From the NCBI RefSeq assembly GCF_017639855.1, contig NZ_CP072115.1, positions 1,612,001-1,676,000 of the forward strand: a stretch of 64,000 nucleotides of DNA. Direction: 5' to 3'. Positions 1 to 9,479 of the stretch are shown here, piece after piece; position 1 is the stretch's first letter; each line of letters begins with the position of its first letter. The translations under genes were made by a program, and so were the position numbers. The notes beneath the pieces were generated by a model that saw only the letters and a program-made list of their open reading frames with translations, had not been told where the DNA came from and ran no database searches. This DNA comes from Streptococcus sp. zg-86. GTDB lineage: Bacteria > Bacillota > Bacilli > Lactobacillales > Streptococcaceae.

Positions 1-676
1 GCATCTGAATGTGGACCAACTCATCTGCCTGCTCTTCTACCAATCTTGAAATGCCTTGGCCTTCATTTCCCATAATGATTGCAAACGAATCAGGTACCCG
101 AATCGCTTTGTAATCCACAGAATGTGTAGATAAGGTTGTAGCTAAGATGCGTACGTGATTTGCTTTGAACTGGCCAAGAAGATCATCTATTGCCACACGA
201 TAAATCGGCAGATGGAAATGACTGCCCTGCATAGAACGTAGGGTTTTTAGGCTATAAATATCTGCAGACTTATCTGAGATAAAAACGGCATCATAGCCTG
301 CAGCATCAGCTGTCCGAATCATGGTTCCGACATTTCCCGGATCCTGTACATCTTCTAAAACAAGGTATTTTCCTGTTAATTGTTTAGGAAAGAGAGGCTG
401 TTTTAGAGCTACCTGAGCTACGATACCCTGTGGTGTTTGACTATCTGACAGCTCTTGTACTATCTCTGGACTGACAACCGTTACCGGAATAGAACCTGTT
501 ACCTGATTTACATGATTTTCGAGTGCAAACACTCGCTCAATCTCAGCATTCGCTTTACGTGCCTCTTCAAATAAATGCCAGCCCTCAATCAAGTAAGATT
601 CTTTGCGGTATTTCTTCTGATGTAATTTTTTCGTTTCCTTTATCAAGCGATTAGACTTGGAGCGAATCACTTCCAT
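1..676 (-). CDS. TrmH/SpoU family rRNA methyltransferase (3' end beyond window)
   Basis: The reverse strand is open from the window edge to about 676; the gene continues past base 1, so its C-terminus is missing. The start reads MEVIRSKSNRLIKETKKLHQKKYRKESYLIEGWHLFEEA when split over its first codons, which is the N-terminal substrate-binding part of SpoU-type 2'-O-ribose RNA methylases (family knowledge). Position 676 is chosen because it gives the usual family N-terminus; an in-frame ATG four codons upstream (688) is also possible. It is divergent from acyP, the usual neighbour order methylase-acyP-yidC in streptococci. The exact rRNA target cannot be told from the sequence. Confidence 0.85.
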   Translation of the reverse strand, partial: MEVIRSKSNRLIKETKKLHQKKYRKESYLIEGWHLFEEARKANAEIERVFALENHVNQVTGSIPVTVVSPEIVQELSDSQTPQGIVAQVALKQPLFPKQLTGKYLVLEDVQDPGNVGTMIRTADAAGYDAVFISDKSADIYSLKTLRSMQGSHFHLPIYRVAIDDLLGQFKANHVRILATTLSTHSVDYKAIRVPDSFAIIMGNEGQGISRLVEEQADELVHIQM

Positions 677-710
677 ATTATTCCCCATTTTCTTTCATTA
701 TCATCAATGA

Positions 711-716
711 TATAAT
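711..716 (+). promoter_or_regulatory. candidate -10 box for acyP
   Basis: TATAAT lies about 33 bases before the acyP ATG. No good -35 box is seen at the expected distance, so this is a weak assignment. Confidence 0.35.
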
Positions 717-748
717 AAAGTGAAGGTCTTGTCAAAAAGGAGAAATGT

Positions 749-1033
749 ATGAAAAAAGTCAAAATGATTGCATCAGGTCGTGTACAAGGAGTTGGATTCC
801 GTTGGTCTGTCCAATTTCTTGCAGGAGAAATCGGAGATATCTATGGTCGAGTCTGGAATAACGATGATGGAACAGTCACTATTCTTGCTCAATCAAGCGA
901 TACTGCTAAGCTCAGCCAATTTATCCATGAAATCCGAAAAGGCCCCTCTCGTATGGCAAAAGTAACCTATCTGGATGTCACTCTTGCTCATTTTGAAGAC
1001 TTTAGCGATTTTCAGGTCAAACAGTGGTATTAG
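749..1033 (+). CDS. acyP: acylphosphatase
   Basis: A 94-residue acylphosphatase, the family's normal size. It hydrolyses the carboxyl-phosphate bond of acylphosphates in the cytoplasm. The signature GRVQGVGFR is at residues 10-18, with catalytic Arg18, and the catalytic Asn is in GRVWN (Asn37). A clear ribosome site (AAGGAG) precedes the ATG by about six bases. A shadow frame inside it (starting at 768) is not coding. It lies between the divergent methylase and yidC, with yidC 63 bp downstream on the same strand, probably co-transcribed. Confidence 0.95.
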   Translation: MKKVKMIASGRVQGVGFRWSVQFLAGEIGDIYGRVWNNDDGTVTILAQSSDTAKLSQFIHEIRKGPSRMAKVTYLDVTLAHFEDFSDFQVKQWY

Positions 1034-1096
1034 ACTTGTATATTTTCTCCAAAACAAGTAAAATAGAATGTATCATGTAAAAAAGGAAACGAGAAA

Positions 1097-2017
1097 GTGA
1101 AAACATCAAAACGTATTGTATTATCAGGATTTGTCCTATCCATGCTCTTCTTCCTATCGGGCTGTGTAAAGACCAAAAATGGTGTACCGACTGGGGAAGG
1201 TTGGGTCTACAAATTCCTCGTTGAGCCAATGGGCAATGTCATCCAATTCTTCGCTGAAAATCAGGGACTAGGATTTGGAGTTGCTATCATCGTCGTGACA
1301 ATCTGTGTCCGCTTACTCATCTTACCACTTGGTATTTACCAATCGTGGAAAGCAACCTACCAGTCTGAGAAAATGCACTATCTCAAACCTATCTTGGGTC
1401 CAATCCAAGAGCGAATGAAAAATGCAAGCTCACAAGAAGAACAGTTGGCTGCTCAACAAGAACTCTTTGCTACTCAGAAAGAATATGGTGTGAGCATGTT
1501 TGGTGGAATGGGCTGTCTACCACTCCTCATCCAAATGCCTTTCTTCTCAGCTCTGTTCTATGCTGCACGCTATACAGAAGGAATTGCGGATGCTAGTTTC
1601 ATGGGAATCGCCCTTGGAAAGCCAAGTCTCATTCTTACTGTAGCAGCCGGAGTTCTCTACTACTTCCAATCCCTTCTCATGCAGGTCGGTGTCGATGAAG
1701 AACAAAAGAAACAGATGAAATCAATGATGTGGATGAACCCAATCATGATTACATTCTTCTCATGGAGTTCTCCTGCTGGAGTCACTCTTTACTGGGTTGT
1801 CGGTGGATTTATCGGAATCCTTCAACAAGTGATTACCAACTTCTTCCTCAAACCAAAACTGCGCAGACAAATTGCAGAAGAATTTGAACAAAATCCTCCA
1901 AAACCGCTTCACACAAGCACTCGTGTAAAAGATGTCACCCCAACAATGGATACAGCGATTACCACATCTTCTTCTAAAAAGAAAAATCGCAACGCTGGCA
2001 AACAACGTTCGAGATAA
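1097..2017 (+). CDS. yidC: membrane protein insertase YidC/Oxa1 (lipoprotein form)
   Basis: A 306-residue Oxa1/YidC/Alb3 insertase that helps integral proteins enter the cytoplasmic membrane with or without SecYEG. The N-terminus is a lipoprotein signal ending LSGC with Cys23 as the lipidation site, typical of Gram-positive YidC. About five membrane segments follow; the conserved positively charged groove residue is the Arg in ICVRLLILP (about residue 73). The tail is rich in Lys/Arg (KKKNRNAGKQRSR), as in ribosome-binding tails. The start codon is GTG at 1097, preceded by AAAGGAAACGAGAAA. Streptococci usually carry two yidC paralogs; which one this is cannot be settled here, though the acyP neighbour suggests YidC1/SpoIIIJ type. 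Confidence 0.93.
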   Translation: MKTSKRIVLSGFVLSMLFFLSGCVKTKNGVPTGEGWVYKFLVEPMGNVIQFFAENQGLGFGVAIIVVTICVRLLILPLGIYQSWKATYQSEKMHYLKPILGPIQERMKNASSQEEQLAAQQELFATQKEYGVSMFGGMGCLPLLIQMPFFSALFYAARYTEGIADASFMGIALGKPSLILTVAAGVLYYFQSLLMQVGVDEEQKKQMKSMMWMNPIMITFFSWSSPAGVTLYWVVGGFIGILQQVITNFFLKPKLRRQIAEEFEQNPPKPLHTSTRVKDVTPTMDTAITTSSSKKKNRNAGKQRSR

Positions 2018-2022
2018 GAAAA

Positions 2023-2069
2023 ACTCTATTTCTGAGTATGACGACCATACGAGGAAATAGAGTCTTTTT
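2023..2069. terminator. bidirectional terminator between yidC and the surface-protein gene
   Basis: Inverted arms ACTCTATTTC (2023-2032) and GAAATAGAGT (2054-2063). Both strands give a T-run after the hairpin (CTTTTTG on plus, TTTTTC on minus), so it can end yidC and the convergent surface-protein transcript. Confidence 0.8.
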
Positions 2070-2161
2070 GTTTTGTCTGAATAGGCGCACAAGCCCCAAA
2101 TAGATAGACTATCTGGGGATGTACTTACTATTGTTAGAAGAGTGAAATCAATAAACAATCA

Positions 2162-5100
2162 TTATTCTTCATCTTCTGATTTTTTCTTTCCGAATCCAAT
2201 CAAAGCAGCTAAACCTAAGGCAGTCGCACCATATGCAAATGCACTGTTTCCTGCCATATCACCCGTATTTGGCAATGTTTCTGTCGATGCTTGAGTTGAA
2301 ACAGGAAGGTCAGGAGTTTTCGAAGAAGCTGGTTGTCTTGGTTCAACTGACTGATTCGGAGTTGGAAGAACTGGTGTTGGTTCCGGTTTTGGTTCCGGCT
2401 TAGGTTCCGGTTTTGGTTCCGGTTTTGGCTCCGGCTTAAGTTCCGGTTTTGGCTCCGGCTTAGGCTCTGGTTTTGGCTCCGGCTTAGGTTCTGGTTTTGG
2501 CTCCGGCTTAGGTTCCGGTTTTGGTTCCGGCTTAGGCTCTGGTTTTGGCTCCGGCTTAGGTTCCGGTTTTGGCTCCGGCTTAGGCTCCGGTTTTGGCTCT
2601 GGTTTTGGTTCCGGCTTAGGTTCCGGTTTTGGTTCTTGGTTAGAATCGTCTACTAATCGGTAAACATAGATAACATCTGTCATACCTTCTTGCACATTAC
2701 CTGTTGCCTCACCAATGCGTGCATCTGACGCTACAACATCGGTTTCACCAACTTTATGGCTGTCTGAAACGCGTACTAATTGATAAGTCTTGCCTTCGTG
2801 TACCAAGGTTTCTACGCGGTGAGCCATGTAAGTGCTTGTGAATTCTTGCTCTTTCACAAGGGGCTCTTTTTGATTTCTAATAACAGTTGTATCTGTTATT
2901 TTCACAAGAACATCTGTGACAAGATTGTTATTCGGCAGAAGTGGATTCCCTGCTTCGTCCACATAATGAACGACGACTGAGCCCTTCAGCTCTTCGTGTT
3001 TTTCCTCAACAATCTTTGGAAGGTATTCGTAAGTAACATCTGTATTTCCTTCTACCACTGTTCCTGCGCTGTTTGCTGGGGTCACAACTAAGACATATTC
3101 CACATTATCTTTGACAAGAATCGGTGGTACAAATGGTTGTGTATCATAGTCTACATGATAATCCACATCTGTAGATGTAATCGTCTTGTCTGGAAGAGTT
3201 TGAGTAGTTGTAGTTTTTACAACTGTATTTTTCATCGTCTCAACCGGATCTTTCAAAACAGTTGTTGTTCCACTGATGATATAATGAACCGTTACGTGAC
3301 CAGTTACAGTTTGCGTAACGACTGTCGGTTTCAAATATTTATAGGTAATGACCGTCAAACCTTCTTCAAGAGTAGCCGTTTCAGGTTTGTCTACTTCAAC
3401 ATAGTGATAGGTCGCACCGTTGGCATCAATCGTCTCTAACTTCTTATCGGTACTGTTATATGTCGCTCCTGTTGTTGTCTTATTTGTATCATCAGAAAGA
3501 ACTTGGAAGAAACCATCTTTATCAGCATAACGCTTGATAGTACGAGTCTCTGTGCTAATCAGACCGTCTGTGACAACAGTATCTGGGTTATGGATTTCAA
3601 GATTAGTATCCATATCCACATAACGAACACTAACGCTACCTTTTGTCTCCTTCTTGCTCACTTCTTCTTGGACAGGCACATAAAGATAGATTACTTCTTT
3701 CGTACCTACTTCAACAGTTCCCTTTACTGGGGCAGATGTGACATCTGTTCCAATCAATTTATAGGTTATGCCTTCTACAACTTCCGTATCATTTGCAGCT
3801 GTATCGTACGACACCTCAATTGGTTGTATTTCGGTCTTGCTTTCCGTTGGTGTTGAAGTGGTTGTGCTCACTTTGACAACTGTTGTATCTACTACTGTAG
3901 CTGTGTCTTTAATGAGTTTACCACTTACTGTTCGATAGGTTACAAGGACTTTTCCGGTTTCTTCTACTTTTTCAATCTTTGGAGCAACACTATAAACATA
4001 GGTAATATGTGTTTCACCAACTGGGACTGTTCCAGCTGTTGCGACATTGTCTTTGACTTCCTTAAAGATATACTCAAATTTTTCAAAGTTAATGCTCTCA
4101 TCCTTGTCACCGATGACATTGTATTGCTCCCCACTTACTGTTGATTGAGGAACCGTACGTCCATCTGGGTAGGTCTTCGTCAGAGTCGAATGAACTAGAA
4201 CTTCATCATAGACTTTATCAGCTTTAATGGTCGTACCTGCGGTATCGACATAATGAACGATGACGCGACCTTTTTCATCTGCTCTTGTTTCTTTTGGCAC
4301 AGCCTCATAAACATAGGTGATATGCGTTTCACCAACAGGAACTGTTCCAGTTAAGGCAGTATTATCTTTGACTTCTTTAAAGGTATAGTTGTAATTCTTG
4401 AAGTTAATGCTCTCATCTTGATCTTGCAAGACATCGTACATCTCATTGGTCGGAGTAATCGTTGTCTCTTTGTGCCCATCTGGATAGGTACTTGTGGCAA
4501 TACGATTCACCACGACTTCATTGTATTGCTTTCTTGTCTTAATGACATTTCCTGCGGTATCGACATAATGAACGAAAACTTGACCTTTTTCTTCCATAGC
4601 AGCGACAGTCGGCTTTAAGTACTTATAGGTAATAACTGTCAAACCTTCTTCAAGTATACCTCTTTCAGCTGTATCAACTTCAACATAGTAATACATGGAA
4701 TCATTAACAGGAATAGTGCCTAAACGCTTAGAGATACTACTGTAACTTGTATTTGTTGGACTAGGAACTGTTTTATCAGATAGAACTCGGAACTTCCCAT
4801 CCTTATCTGCATATCGACTAATCGTACGCGTCTCTGTTCTGACAAGACCATCTGTCACAACTGTGTCAGGGCTATGGATTTCTAGACCTGTAGCCTTGTC
4901 AATATAGCGCACAATAACGCTTCCCTTGACTTCTGTCGTTATGACTTCGTCTTGAATTGGAGAGTAGAGATAAATAACCTCTTTCTCGCCCACTTCTACT
5001 TGTCCTTCTACAGGAGCAGAATTTCCAGCAATTCCGACTAATTTGTAAGGAACGCCATCTACGACTTCCATTTCTTCCGCAGTTGTTCGGTATTGTACTG

Positions 5101-7789
5101 TATTACGCTCAACTTCTTTCGATATGGAGTCTGGAAGCTTTGTAATCATCATCTTGGTAAGGACCGTTGTATCAACTACCGGCTTGGTATCTTTAATAAT
5201 CGTACCACCGATTGTTCGATAAGATACAAGAACTTTTCCAGTTTCTACTTTTTCTTCCATCTGCGGAACAGCTTTGTAGATATAGGTAATCTCTGTCGTG
5301 CCAGCTGGGAGGATACCACTCAACTCTTTGTTGTCTTTTACTGCTGTAAATTTATATTCAAAGCCTTCATAAGTGATGGTGGCATCCTGATCAGGTCTAA
5401 CATCATAGGTTGCGTTTGTAGGAGTGTTTACAATTTCAGGTTCACGACCACTTGGATAAGTCGTTGTCGTGATATTATTCACAACTAATTCTTCATGGAC
5501 TTTATCCGGTTTAATGGTTTTACCATTCTCATCAACATAATGAACAACGACATGACCTTTTTCTTTCGTTTCTGTGACTGTTGGTACTTCATCATAGAAA
5601 ACATCAATCGTCCTTACATGACGAGCACGATCATACACTCGGTATTCACCATTTGGATTATTACGAACTTCTTCTGCTCGTTCATCGCTGACTGCTTCTA
5701 CAAATGGGAAGTAACCATAATCAACATTGAACCCAGCTCCTGTATAGCCACTAGCTCCAAAGAATGGTGGCGCAACTGTTCCTAATCCTTCCGTTTGTGT
5801 GGTATTAATGCGGATTCTATTATAACGGATATTACGCCATTCATCATAATAGAGATTTTCTTGATCGATTTTGTAGATATACTGTTGGTCTGTATGTTCT
5901 GCACGAAGATAGGTGTATCCTTTGCCAAGAACCTCTTCTGAACCTTTCGTAAAATAGTCATTCAGCTTCGTAATCGGTCCTTTTTCTTCCTCAAGAAGCA
6001 AGGTTGACTGATCTTCAGATTTCTTTTTCAACCAGTGACGAACTCGTACATCCGGCACTAAAACAGCTGCACGATTTGGCTGTGCGCTTTCAAGGTATAC
6101 CGCCAATTCTTTTTGAATTTGCTCTCGAACATCTGCACGATAAGGTAAATTGTTGACACCGTAAAGATTCTTTGGATCATCAATATCTGCAGCTCGACGA
6201 ACGAGGTTTAAATCTCGGTATTCCAAAAGAGCATTGGCAATACGTTCTCTATCCCTCTCAGTGCTTGCACCATATACTTTTTTATACAGCTCTACTAGAT
6301 AAGTCTTGCTCACATTAAAGTTCGCATCAGATACTAGTTTGAGCAAGGGATTTTCGGAAATTGAAATAGTCCCTTTTTCGGAGGCTTCCTCACCTTCTGC
6401 CTTGTTAAATTTTGGAAGACTAAGACCGATCACTTCTGAGTTGAAGATCGTTTGCCATGGATTATTGGGTAATTCAGAAGTTTTTATCCGCTCTTCGTTG
6501 ACTGCAACTGCTCTACCCGTTTCCTTATCAAGCTTATAGGTTGTATTTATTGTATATTCTCCCTCAGTCCGTGTCTTCGGAGAGATATCTACCGAGTAAA
6601 GATTACGATACCAGTATGTAGAAGATATAGGAATATTAGGATTGGGTTCAGAACTCATTTGCCCATTTGTCGCTAGATACTGGATGTGAGGCTTAAGCGT
6701 AACACTACCAATCGTTTCCCAAGAATTCGCTGCTGCTGGATCATAGTTTGCTCCTGCCCAAACTCCCGTATTAGGAGCACCAGGTTCTAAACTTGGTGGT
6801 GTCGCTGCATAATAATACCGATACGATACTTCTAATTTCTGTTCTTTATCTTTTTCCCCATTATAGAAATATAACTGATTATTGGTTGAACGATTTTCTG
6901 GAATATCTGGATTGTCTAATGGGTTTAAAACTTTCGACAAATATTTATAGAGACCTACAGTTGGAATATTATCCAAACGTTTTCCATAACCTCTAAAATC
7001 TGTCGTCCCAGGATAACTTGTATAGCTTTGACCGATAGAAGCAGTAGGCGGTAAGGCAAGGTTGTCATTTGCAGTCAGAGCTGCATCACGGTAGCGAAGG
7101 TCGTCAGGTCGAATACTTCCGTTTTCTCCTGGAAGAATTCTAAAGTAAGTAGTATCTCCTGTATCATCCTTAAAACGAAATTCAACTGCACGCTTGGTGT
7201 CAGCAGTATTGTTGTCCCAATTATCACGGATTGGCTCAAGGAATTTATTTACGTCCAATCTCCCCTCTTCACCAAATCCTTGAAGTACAAGGGTATCCTG
7301 TGGACCAGTGTAATTTTTTACAGTGACTTCTTCATAAGGAATGACGAGTTCTTTATAATTATCTGTTTTTGCAGCTTCCGTAGCTTCAACGACATCGTTA
7401 TTTGCATTGGTAGCTGGTTCTGCGTTCAGAAGAGGGTAGCGAACCATATAATTTGTTGTAGAGGTCACTTCTTTACCATCTACCATCTTATCTTCCACTG
7501 TTGGCTTGACACCTACCTCAATCGTCACACGACGATTAGCATTTGAATCGGATGTTGTACCTTGACCATACTCTTTATTAGCGTTTTCGACAATCAAATA
7601 ATCTTTAACTGGCGCTTCTTCATAGGTATCGTGATCATTTGGGACTTCTTGTGCCGTTGTCGCAACCAGCTCTGCTGTCTCATCAGCATAAACAGGAGTC
7701 ATAGCACCCCCTGCTAGGGCAAAACCAATCAAAACTGATCCAACCCCTACTTTGAATTTACGGATACTGTATTTATTCTGTTTTTCCAT
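2162..7789 (-). CDS. YSIRK/LPXTG cell-wall-anchored surface protein with MucBP repeats
   Basis: An 1,875-residue secreted wall protein. It starts with a YSIRK-type signal peptide (KYSIRKFKVGVGS, cleavage near VYADE, residue ~36). A ~700-residue non-repetitive N-terminal region follows, probably the functional head. Then come nine MucBP-like repeats, recognisable by motifs such as VVVHYVDENG, VLVSYRTIGG and VIVRYIDKATG. A PEPK tetrapeptide tract spans about residues 1715-1800. The sorting signal is LPNTG (1839-1843), a hydrophobic stretch and the tail GKKKSEDEE. Sortase A should link it to peptidoglycan. MucBP domains bind mucin or other glycans in lactic acid bacteria, so adhesion is the likely role; the ligand is unknown. 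The start is preceded by GGAG just after the stop of the upstream glycosyltransferase. Confidence 0.93.
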   Translation of the reverse strand: MEKQNKYSIRKFKVGVGSVLIGFALAGGAMTPVYADETAELVATTAQEVPNDHDTYEEAPVKDYLIVENANKEYGQGTTSDSNANRRVTIEVGVKPTVEDKMVDGKEVTSTTNYMVRYPLLNAEPATNANNDVVEATEAAKTDNYKELVIPYEEVTVKNYTGPQDTLVLQGFGEEGRLDVNKFLEPIRDNWDNNTADTKRAVEFRFKDDTGDTTYFRILPGENGSIRPDDLRYRDAALTANDNLALPPTASIGQSYTSYPGTTDFRGYGKRLDNIPTVGLYKYLSKVLNPLDNPDIPENRSTNNQLYFYNGEKDKEQKLEVSYRYYYAATPPSLEPGAPNTGVWAGANYDPAAANSWETIGSVTLKPHIQYLATNGQMSSEPNPNIPISSTYWYRNLYSVDISPKTRTEGEYTINTTYKLDKETGRAVAVNEERIKTSELPNNPWQTIFNSEVIGLSLPKFNKAEGEEASEKGTISISENPLLKLVSDANFNVSKTYLVELYKKVYGASTERDRERIANALLEYRDLNLVRRAADIDDPKNLYGVNNLPYRADVREQIQKELAVYLESAQPNRAAVLVPDVRVRHWLKKKSEDQSTLLLEEEKGPITKLNDYFTKGSEEVLGKGYTYLRAEHTDQQYIYKIDQENLYYDEWRNIRYNRIRINTTQTEGLGTVAPPFFGASGYTGAGFNVDYGYFPFVEAVSDERAEEVRNNPNGEYRVYDRARHVRTIDVFYDEVPTVTETKEKGHVVVHYVDENGKTIKPDKVHEELVVNNITTTTYPSGREPEIVNTPTNATYDVRPDQDATITYEGFEYKFTAVKDNKELSGILPAGTTEITYIYKAVPQMEEKVETGKVLVSYRTIGGTIIKDTKPVVDTTVLTKMMITKLPDSISKEVERNTVQYRTTAEEMEVVDGVPYKLVGIAGNSAPVEGQVEVGEKEVIYLYSPIQDEVITTEVKGSVIVRYIDKATGLEIHSPDTVVTDGLVRTETRTISRYADKDGKFRVLSDKTVPSPTNTSYSSISKRLGTIPVNDSMYYYVEVDTAERGILEEGLTVITYKYLKPTVAAMEEKGQVFVHYVDTAGNVIKTRKQYNEVVVNRIATSTYPDGHKETTITPTNEMYDVLQDQDESINFKNYNYTFKEVKDNTALTGTVPVGETHITYVYEAVPKETRADEKGRVIVHYVDTAGTTIKADKVYDEVLVHSTLTKTYPDGRTVPQSTVSGEQYNVIGDKDESINFEKFEYIFKEVKDNVATAGTVPVGETHITYVYSVAPKIEKVEETGKVLVTYRTVSGKLIKDTATVVDTTVVKVSTTTSTPTESKTEIQPIEVSYDTAANDTEVVEGITYKLIGTDVTSAPVKGTVEVGTKEVIYLYVPVQEEVSKKETKGSVSVRYVDMDTNLEIHNPDTVVTDGLISTETRTIKRYADKDGFFQVLSDDTNKTTTGATYNSTDKKLETIDANGATYHYVEVDKPETATLEEGLTVITYKYLKPTVVTQTVTGHVTVHYIISGTTTVLKDPVETMKNTVVKTTTTQTLPDKTITSTDVDYHVDYDTQPFVPPILVKDNVEYVLVVTPANSAGTVVEGNTDVTYEYLPKIVEEKHEELKGSVVVHYVDEAGNPLLPNNNLVTDVLVKITDTTVIRNQKEPLVKEQEFTSTYMAHRVETLVHEGKTYQLVRVSDSHKVGETDVVASDARIGEATGNVQEGMTDVIYVYRLVDDSNQEPKPEPKPEPKPEPKPEPKPEPKPEPKPEPKPEPKPEPKPEPKPEPKPEPKPEPKPEPKPEPKPELKPEPKPEPKPEPKPEPKPEPTPVLPTPNQSVEPRQPASSKTPDLPVSTQASTETLPNTGDMAGNSAFAYGATALGLAALIGFGKKKSEDEE
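2390..2640 (-). repeat. PEPK-coding 12-bp tandem repeat tract
   Basis: About 20 near-identical 12-bp units (GGTTCCGGTTTT/GGCTCCGGCTTA variants on plus) encode Pro-Glu-Pro-Lys repeats of the wall-spanning stalk. One unit carries Leu in place of Pro (KPELKPEPK). The tract is likely to vary in length between strains by slippage. Confidence 0.9.
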
Positions 7790-7804
7790 TTTATTTACTC
7801 CATT

Positions 7805-9253
7805 TTAGATTGTTTCTAAAAGTTCCTTCCACTTTTGTTTTATGATTTCTTTACTATATTGTTTTGCTTTTGATAAGCTATTTTGCTGATACTCTGCATG
7901 ACGGTCTTCCCTATAGAATTGCACAATAGCGTTTGCCGTATTTTCTATCACCTCATCGTCTGTCTCACCTTCAACCAACAAACCATTCTGATTCCATGCT
8001 TCTTGATTTCCGTACGGAACATTTCGGAAGATAAATGGTAACCCCTGACTCATGGCTTCAAAAATAGACAGTCCGAAAGATTCACTTGGCGAGGTACTAA
8101 TATAAGCATCATATTGAGAATAATAGCTCATAATATTCTCTGTATGTCCTTTTAGGAAAATCCTGTCCTGCATTCCTACAGAATCTATCAAATCCTGGAC
8201 TTCATGAATATCTCCACCTCCATAAATATCCAGTCGAAGTTGAGGAAGTTCCTGACAAGCTCTCGCTATAGCTGGAATAAGCAGATCAAACCGCTTCTCA
8301 GGAGCCAAACGACTAACTGTCAACAAACGGTAATCCAACTCCTTCTTTAATTCATTAGGAGCTTCTTCAAGAAAAGTCGGAGGGATAACTACAATATTTT
8401 TTTGAATACCTATCCTTTCAAGATGTTCCTCCAGTTGCTCCTTTTGAGCCTGCGTCATGACCCGAAAGACATCTATAAACTGAGGATTCATAAAAGTATA
8501 TTGATAATGAGGATTAAAAATTAGTCGCTCAGGATACACTTCTCGTATAAAATGCTCTGCATGAATCATTGTAATAACCTTTGCTGCTCCGCTAAAGGGT
8601 AAAACATCTGCGTCTATAAATGTAGGACGATCCATTATGATAATGTCCGAACTAGTCAACTGTAACCGCTCCATAAAAGCCTTCATGAACTCATGTTTTG
8701 ATTCCCAACGATTATCACAAGCTTCAAAGGTTGAGTCCCACTCATTTATAGTTTCCCGTAAACCACAGGAACCATCTTGATTATAAAATTCAATATAAGT
8801 AAGTCGCCCTGTATTATCATAAAACTCCGAGTGTGATAACTGCCTAGTATACGAGTCCACACGCAATACACGCCTATCTCTTACTAAAACAGCCTCATTG
8901 ACCTTATCTTCTATTAAATGAAAAATCAACTCCAACTGGTCATACTTATAAAAGATACGTTCTTCTTCCTGCTTGACAAACTCGAAATCTGGATAGTGGG
9001 CAAGAACTTCTTCAGGTAGGAGACTGGAAGGATAAAGAGGTAAATCCGTTAAATGATGAAAGACAGAGACTATATTTTCCCTTGGATAATTCATTTTATC
9101 GGAGTAATCTACCAAACTAAATGGTCTCGTCCATCCAGTAAAGATCATGCGAAAATCTACATCAAGTTCTTTTAAAATCTGTAGTAGTTGGGCCTCTGCA
9201 TACTCGATTCCACTTGACGAAGTAGTGAGGCGTTCATTAAAGATATATATCAT
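7805..9253 (-). CDS. GT-B glycosyltransferase (family 4, GtfA/TagE-like)
   Basis: A 482-residue cytoplasmic glycosyltransferase. The C-terminal half has the GT4 donor-binding pattern: SRLAPEKRFDLLIPAIA (about residue 320) and SPSESFGLSIFEAMSQG with the E-x7-E pair (about residue 395). The N-terminal half, with SSSGIEYAEAQLL, resembles GtfA (O-GlcNAc transfer to serine-rich adhesins) and TagE-like teichoic-acid glucosyltransferases; the substrate is not decided by sequence. It lies 15 bp upstream of the surface-protein gene on the same strand, so the two form an operon, and a dedicated role in glycosylating that protein is a reasonable inference. No GtfB-like partner is next to it. Confidence 0.85.
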   Translation of the reverse strand: MIYIFNERLTTSSSGIEYAEAQLLQILKELDVDFRMIFTGWTRPFSLVDYSDKMNYPRENIVSVFHHLTDLPLYPSSLLPEEVLAHYPDFEFVKQEEERIFYKYDQLELIFHLIEDKVNEAVLVRDRRVLRVDSYTRQLSHSEFYDNTGRLTYIEFYNQDGSCGLRETINEWDSTFEACDNRWESKHEFMKAFMERLQLTSSDIIIMDRPTFIDADVLPFSGAAKVITMIHAEHFIREVYPERLIFNPHYQYTFMNPQFIDVFRVMTQAQKEQLEEHLERIGIQKNIVVIPPTFLEEAPNELKKELDYRLLTVSRLAPEKRFDLLIPAIARACQELPQLRLDIYGGGDIHEVQDLIDSVGMQDRIFLKGHTENIMSYYSQYDAYISTSPSESFGLSIFEAMSQGLPFIFRNVPYGNQEAWNQNGLLVEGETDDEVIENTANAIVQFYREDRHAEYQQNSLSKAKQYSKEIIKQKWKELLETI

Positions 9254-9377
9254 TGCACTGTCTGCACTTTCGTAACTCTCCTGTCCAGCTTTCTATCCAC
9301 ATTGACAAACAAGCTCTACCCACTTAACACAGCTAATATTTTGAATAATCAAACTATAATTTATAAATATCAGGTTA

Positions 9378-9407
9378 ATTCTACCCTCCCCCCGTATGTT
9401 TTGTCAA
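9378..9407 (-). promoter_or_regulatory. promoter of the glycosyltransferase/surface-protein operon
   Basis: On the minus strand TTGACA (9402-9407) and TAGAAT (9378-9383) are separated by 18 bases. The spacer contains a purine run GGGGGGAGGG. The predicted 5' leader is about 120 nt, AT-rich, with no recognised riboswitch. Confidence 0.7.
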
Positions 9408-9424
9408 GTAAATAGGAGTTTTAT

Positions 9425-9467
9425 ATAAAAAAATCCTATCATCTTCTCTTTCGAACATGATAGGATT
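9425..9467 (-). terminator. terminator of greA
   Basis: Arms AATCCTATCAT (9432-9442) and ATGATAGGATT (9457-9467) form an 11-bp perfect stem. On the minus strand it is followed by TTTTTATATAAAA, 13 bases after the greA stop. Confidence 0.85.
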
Positions 9468-9479
9468 GTCTTTCAACTT

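Noticed and set aside
2094..2118. Inverted repeat CCCCAAATAG/CTATCTGGGG as a terminator
   Set aside because: Neither strand has a T-run after it; the hairpin at 2023-2063 is the better terminator.
2390..2640. Short tandem repeat as a CRISPR or satellite
   Set aside because: It is in frame and codes the PEPK stalk of the surface protein.
2780..7546. Several 60-130 codon frames on the plus strand across the surface-protein gene
   Set aside because: They are antisense shadows of a clear long coding region.
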